From Acidobacteriaceae bacterium (GTDB lineage Bacteria > Acidobacteriota > Terriglobia > Terriglobales > Acidobacteriaceae), in contig JASHUH010000044.1 of assembly GCA_030040115.1 (NCBI GenBank), positions 1-8,573 of the forward strand: 8,573 nucleotides of DNA, read 5' to 3'. The stretch's first letter is position 1. Each line of letters starts with the position of its first letter. Under the pieces are notes generated by a model. The model worked only from the letters and a program-made list of their open reading frames with translations, was not told the origin of the DNA and made no database searches. Position numbers and translations under genes: made by a program. This document shows positions 5,486 through 8,573 of the stretch, piece by piece.

Positions 5486-6805
5486 ATGAATCGGAGCCGC
5501 AAGCTCGGCAAATTTTCTGTTGGCGTGGGAGACCGGTTTGCTCACCAGGCCAGAGCGCAGTTGCAGGCGTGCGTCGAGGCGCGTGAAAACGGCGTCGAAG
5601 TGGAACCGGTGTGGAATAAGTCGAATCGCGAACACATCATTATTGGCTCCGAGCCAGGTTCTGTGCGGCAGGCCGCGGCCGCGGCGGTAAAGGCGCTGGG
5701 CTGGACCGCGCCGTATTCCTGCGACGCGGATCATATCACCGTGGAGACAGTCGGCCGCTTCCTCGAAGCTTGCGATTTTTTCACGATCGACGTGGCCGAA
5801 TTTATCGGCCACGCCGCGCCGGCTGCGGAGATTGACGGTTTCGTGGGGCGGCACAGCGAGCTCAAGGGGAGGATCGAATTGCCGGGCGCCGATGGGGCCA
5901 TTGAGATTACGAGCGAGAAGCTGCGGGAAACGGCGCAAAAATTTCTGGCCGCGGTGAAAAAGGCGGGTGTGGTTTACCGGACTATTGAGAACGCGAAGGG
6001 CGCGGGCGCGTTCATCTCGGAGATTTCGATGGACGAGACCGACCGCGCCCAGAGCCCCGCGGAGTTGTTGATCATTCTGGCGGCGATTGCCGATGAAGGC
6101 ATACCGGTCCAGACCATCGCCCCTAAATTCAGCGGGCGCTTCAATAAGGGCGTGGACTACGTAGGCGACACGGGGCAGTTTGAGCGCGAGATGGCGCTCG
6201 ATGTGGCGGCCATTGCCTATGCGGTGTGGCAATATGGGCTGCCGGAAAATCTCAAGCTCAGCATTCACTCGGGCAGCGACAAGTTCTCGATTTATCCTGC
6301 GATTCACGCGACGATGAAGCGATTTAACGCGGGAGTCCACCTGAAGACCGCGGGAACCACGTGGCTGGAAGAGTTGATCGGGCTGGCCGAGGCGGGCGGC
6401 AATGGGCTGGCGCTGGCCAAAGAGGTGTACACCGAAGCGCTGGCGCACCGCGAAGAGTTGTGCGCCCCGTACGCCGCAGTGATCGACATCGATCCGGCGA
6501 AACTGCCTTCGGCAGCGGAAGTGCAGGGCTGGTCTTCGGAGCAGTACACGTCAGCGTTGCGGCACGTAGAAGGCGCGGCCGCGTACAATCCCAGCCTGCG
6601 CCAGTTGTTGCACGTCGGCTTCAAGATTGCGGCCCAAATGGGCCGGCGTTACCTGGATATGCTGGAAGCAAACGAAGCGGTGATTGCGAAGAATGTAACG
6701 GAGAACCTGTATCTCCGCCATATTGCCCCGGTGTTTCTAGGAACGAACGGCGACGCCGTGACCGAGCGGCGCACCCAGGAGTTGCTTCCCACGGAGAAAG
6801 CATGA
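5486..6805 (+). CDS. uxaE: Tagaturonate epimerase (tagaturonate-fructuronate epimerase)
   Basis: A 439-residue protein of the UxaE family, first characterised in Thermotoga maritima, which interconverts D-tagaturonate and D-fructuronate. This lets galacturonate carbon enter the glucuronate branch (mannonate to KDG) without UxaB and UxaA. Recognisable blocks are SCDADHIT (78-85), ISEISMDETD (177-186), APKFSGRFNKGVDYVGD (212-228), LSIHSGSDKFSIYP (258-271) and HLKTAGTTWLEELIGLAEAG (285-304). The conserved Asp, His and Glu residues in these blocks are plausible metal and catalytic ligands, but I do not assign them individually. Length is slightly below the roughly 480 residues of the Thermotoga enzyme. 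The ATG at 5486 is chosen over TTG 5471 because of the ribosome binding site. The TGA stop overlaps the SDR start (ATGA). Upstream uxaC supplies tagaturonate and the downstream SDR probably consumes fructuronate, which fits this call well. Confidence 0.88.
   Translation: MNRSRKLGKFSVGVGDRFAHQARAQLQACVEARENGVEVEPVWNKSNREHIIIGSEPGSVRQAAAAAVKALGWTAPYSCDADHITVETVGRFLEACDFFTIDVAEFIGHAAPAAEIDGFVGRHSELKGRIELPGADGAIEITSEKLRETAQKFLAAVKKAGVVYRTIENAKGAGAFISEISMDETDRAQSPAELLIILAAIADEGIPVQTIAPKFSGRFNKGVDYVGDTGQFEREMALDVAAIAYAVWQYGLPENLKLSIHSGSDKFSIYPAIHATMKRFNAGVHLKTAGTTWLEELIGLAEAGGNGLALAKEVYTEALAHREELCAPYAAVIDIDPAKLPSAAEVQGWSSEQYTSALRHVEGAAAYNPSLRQLLHVGFKIAAQMGRRYLDMLEANEAVIAKNVTENLYLRHIAPVFLGTNGDAVTERRTQELLPTEKA
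5791..5813 (+). repeat. Perfect 9-bp inverted repeat inside uxaE
   Basis: CGTGGCCGA (5791-5799) and TCGGCCACG (5805-5813) are exact reverse complements around the 5-nt loop ATTTA, within codons for about residues 102-110 of UxaE. A transcript would form a stable GC-rich hairpin here. Nothing else marks it as functional, and GC-rich coding sequence produces such hairpins by chance. Confidence 0.35.
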
Positions 6806-7578
6806 AGGCCGATCTTTTCAGCCTGGAAGGAAAGGTTGCGGTGGTGACCGGAGGCACATCCGGCATTGGGCGCGCACTGAGCCTGGGGCTGGCCGAGGCC
6901 GGCGCAGACGTGATCGCGACCGCGCGGCGGCGGCAGCAGGTGGACGAAACCGCAGCCGAGATTGAATCGCGCGGCCGGCGAACATTACGGTTGACCTCCG
7001 ATGTCTGTGAACGAGCCTCCCTCGAAAGGCTACTTACCGCAACCCTCGACGGCTTTGGCAAAGTGGATATTCTCGTCAACTGCGCCGGGATCATCAAGCG
7101 CGCGCCTACGCTCGATTTCCCGGAAGAAGAGTGGAACGGCATTCTCAACACCAACCTCACCGGCACGCTGCGCGCCTGCCAGGTTTTCGGCAAACCGATG
7201 TTGGCCCGAGGCTATGGACGCATCGTCAACATCGCATCGCTGAATAGCTTTGTCTCTCTCAAGGAAGTGGCGGCCTATGCGGCGAGCAAGGCCGGCGTGG
7301 CTTCGCTGACGCGTTCGCTGGCGGTGGAGTGGTCCAAGCTGGGCGTGACCGTGAACGCCATCGCGCCGGGAGTCTTCCGCACCGAATTGAACGCCAAGCT
7401 GCTGGACAGCACGCCGCGCGGGCAGGAATTGCTGATGCGCACGCCGATGGGGCGCTTCGGCAAGACCGAAGAACTGGTGGGCGCGGCGGTTTTTCTGGCT
7501 TCCGACAGTTCGTCGTTCGTGACCGGCCAGATTCTGGCCGTGGATGGGGGGTTCCTGGCCAGTGGAGTGAATCAGTAG
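6802..7578 (+). CDS. SDR-family oxidoreductase, probable fructuronate reductase (mannonate-forming)
   Basis: A 258-residue classical short-chain dehydrogenase with a complete fold: TGGTSGIG cofactor loop (16-23), DILVNCAG (89-96), catalytic Ser146 in NIASLNS, Tyr159 and Lys163 in YAASK, and NAIAPG (185-190). The second strand ends ATARRRQQ with no acidic residue and with Arg42-Arg43, which in SDRs usually favours NADP(H). Overall it resembles the KduD/gluconate 5-dehydrogenase group. Its place directly after uxaE, with an ATGA overlap and GGAG 5 nt before the start, makes reduction of D-fructuronate to D-mannonate the most economical role. SDR-type enzymes replace the long-chain UxuB in some bacteria. 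Alternatives are 2-keto-3-deoxygluconate metabolism (KduD proper) or oxidation of an aldonate made by the LarA-like enzyme. The reading frame is open far upstream (to 6361), but that part overlaps uxaE and is not translated in this frame. Confidence 0.85.
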   Translation: MKADLFSLEGKVAVVTGGTSGIGRALSLGLAEAGADVIATARRRQQVDETAAEIESRGRRTLRLTSDVCERASLERLLTATLDGFGKVDILVNCAGIIKRAPTLDFPEEEWNGILNTNLTGTLRACQVFGKPMLARGYGRIVNIASLNSFVSLKEVAAYAASKAGVASLTRSLAVEWSKLGVTVNAIAPGVFRTELNAKLLDSTPRGQELLMRTPMGRFGKTEELVGAAVFLASDSSSFVTGQILAVDGGFLASGVNQ

Positions 7579-7723
7579 TTCAGCGCCGGAGATCAGGCGC
7601 GCAAGCTTCTGGTGGCATGGCCAACCCTGTGAGGCGGATTGGCTGCGCAACCCTCATACTCTGGCGAGTTCGGTGGTCATATCTCGACCCCACCGTCAAA
7701 AGCGCAGCAGTGTGCGGGCTGGG

Positions 7724-8573
7724 CTACTTCTGGATTTGAGTGTTGTTCAGGGGCAGCCGCACGATGAAGCGCGTGTTGCCGGGCTCCGACTCGACGTCGA
7801 TGGCGCCGGCGAATTTCTGGGTCACAATGCGGTGCACGATTTCGAGCCCCAGGCCGGTGCCCGCGCCTTGCGGCTTGGTGGTGAAAAAGGCCTCGAAGAT
7901 GTGCGGGAGCACGTCGAGCGGAATGCCGGAGCCATGGTCGGCAATACTGACTGCGAGGCGGTCCGGCTCCGTCCAAGTGGCGATCTCGACGCGCGCCCCG
8001 GGAGGCGAGGCGTCCACGGCATTGTCGATGAGGTTGGTCCAGACCTGGCTCAGAGCGGAGCCATGCGTGCAGATTTTCGATGGCGAGGCCGCGAAGCGCT
8101 TCTCGACCGAGATGTTCTTGAGGCGCAGCTTGTGGCCCAGGATGGTGAGCGTGCTTTGCAGGCTCTCGTGTACGTCCAACTCCTTGCCCGGTGACCGCTC
8201 GTCATATGCGAACTTCTTGACCGCCATCACCAGTTCGGAGACGCGGCTGATGCTCTCTTCGATGGCGCACACCAGGGAAACGCTGGAGACCAGAGCCTCA
8301 AGCCAATTGAGGGCGTCGGAGAAGCTTCCCGCCTCGAAGGCGTCCCGCGCGCAGACCAGTTCCTCCGGCTTGAAACCCATCGACACCAGGGCCGGCGCAA
8401 TGGAATACGCATTCTCCACGCCGGCCGAAGTGAGCCATTCCCCCATGGCTTCTTCAGCGTCGGCCTGTTCCAGGCTGCTCATGGCGGGAGCACGGCAACC
8501 ACCGAGGGTGTGTTCGAGGAGGTCGCGCATGCATTCAAGCTGCACGGCGGTTTTGGGCTGGCTGCTGTTGCGC
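7724..8573 (-). CDS. Sensor histidine kinase, C-terminal part (partial, cut by window end)
   Basis: The frame is open to the window edge (it reads RNSSQPKTAVQLECM before the first in-window ATG), so about 282 C-terminal residues are seen. The last 120 or so form a complete HATPase_c domain: N box QVWTNLIDNAVDA, G1 box IADHGSGIP, F box IFEAFFTTK and G2 box AGTGLGLEIVHRI, ending soon after EPGNTRFIVRLPL. Ahead of it is a helical stretch, including SSLEQADAEEAMGEWL, ISRVSELVMAVKKFAY and DVHESLQSTLTILGHKL. This architecture is known from soluble kinases with an N-terminal cyclic-nucleotide-binding or receiver domain, where a HELNNP phospho-acceptor box lies before the helical part. That box is not in the window and would be just beyond the edge. 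The gene is convergent with the SDR across 145 bp containing no strong terminator. No partner response regulator is seen. Confidence 0.85.
   Translation of the reverse strand, partial: RNSSQPKTAVQLECMRDLLEHTLGGCRAPAMSSLEQADAEEAMGEWLTSAGVENAYSIAPALVSMGFKPEELVCARDAFEAGSFSDALNWLEALVSSVSLVCAIEESISRVSELVMAVKKFAYDERSPGKELDVHESLQSTLTILGHKLRLKNISVEKRFAASPSKICTHGSALSQVWTNLIDNAVDASPPGARVEIATWTEPDRLAVSIADHGSGIPLDVLPHIFEAFFTTKPQGAGTGLGLEIVHRIVTQKFAGAIDVESEPGNTRFIVRLPLNNTQIQK

Noticed and set aside
4880..6448. 522-codon minus-strand open frame
   Set aside because: It is antisense to larA-like and uxaE, which have strong family motifs. The translation is Arg/His-rich with no recognisable domain, a usual mirror effect in GC-rich genes.
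7671..7695. CGGTGG/CCACCG hairpin in the convergent SDR-kinase gap as a bidirectional terminator
   Set aside because: A 6-bp stem with a 13-nt loop and no U-run on either strand. Another 5-bp stem at 7583-7600 is also too weak.

Overview
The window is high-GC bacterial DNA with dense coding. Its core is a five-gene, plus-strand hexuronate (glucuronate/galacturonate) catabolic cluster at about 1384-7578. The combination of an UxaE-type tagaturonate epimerase, an ACS-family hexuronate transporter, a histidine kinase of the kind seen here and what may be an integrase start recalls soil Acidobacteriota. That taxonomic guess rests on remembered protein style, not on a search.

Layout. At 1-41 (minus) only the first 13 codons of a gene are present. 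They resemble the N-terminus of some tyrosine-recombinase integrases, and a perfect TATAAT box sits upstream in a small inverted-repeat field. The 170-bp gap that follows has no gene but holds two good stem-loops (123-147 and 195-223). At 212-1285 (minus) lies a PgeF/YfiH (laccase-domain) gene. It is divergent from the hexuronate cluster across a 98-bp gap that carries a directly repeated GATGCGCA motif.

The plus-strand cluster runs: uronate isomerase (uxaC, 1384-2796), MFS hexuronate transporter (exuT-like, 2892-4199), a LarA-superfamily (nickel-pincer racemase/epimerase) homologue (4196-5464), tagaturonate epimerase (uxaE, 5486-6805) and a short-chain dehydrogenase (6802-7578). The transporter/LarA-like and uxaE/SDR junctions are 4-bp ATGA overlaps, so at least exuT to SDR is very probably one transcription unit.

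Proposed pathway. The transporter imports hexuronates. UxaC converts glucuronate to fructuronate and galacturonate to tagaturonate. UxaE interconverts tagaturonate and fructuronate, so both sugars meet at fructuronate. The SDR is then the likely fructuronate reductase, giving D-mannonate. No uxaB or uxaA is seen, as expected if UxaE replaces the altronate branch. uxuA, kdgK and eda must lie elsewhere. The LarA homologue has no textbook place in this route and is the most interesting gene. It keeps the histidine and lysine positions needed to bind the nickel-pincer cofactor and could epimerise the alpha-hydroxy-acid centre of a uronate or aldonate.

At 7724-8573 (minus, convergent and cut by the window edge) is the C-terminal part of a sensor histidine kinase. 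No rRNA, tRNA, CRISPR array or insertion sequence was recognised.
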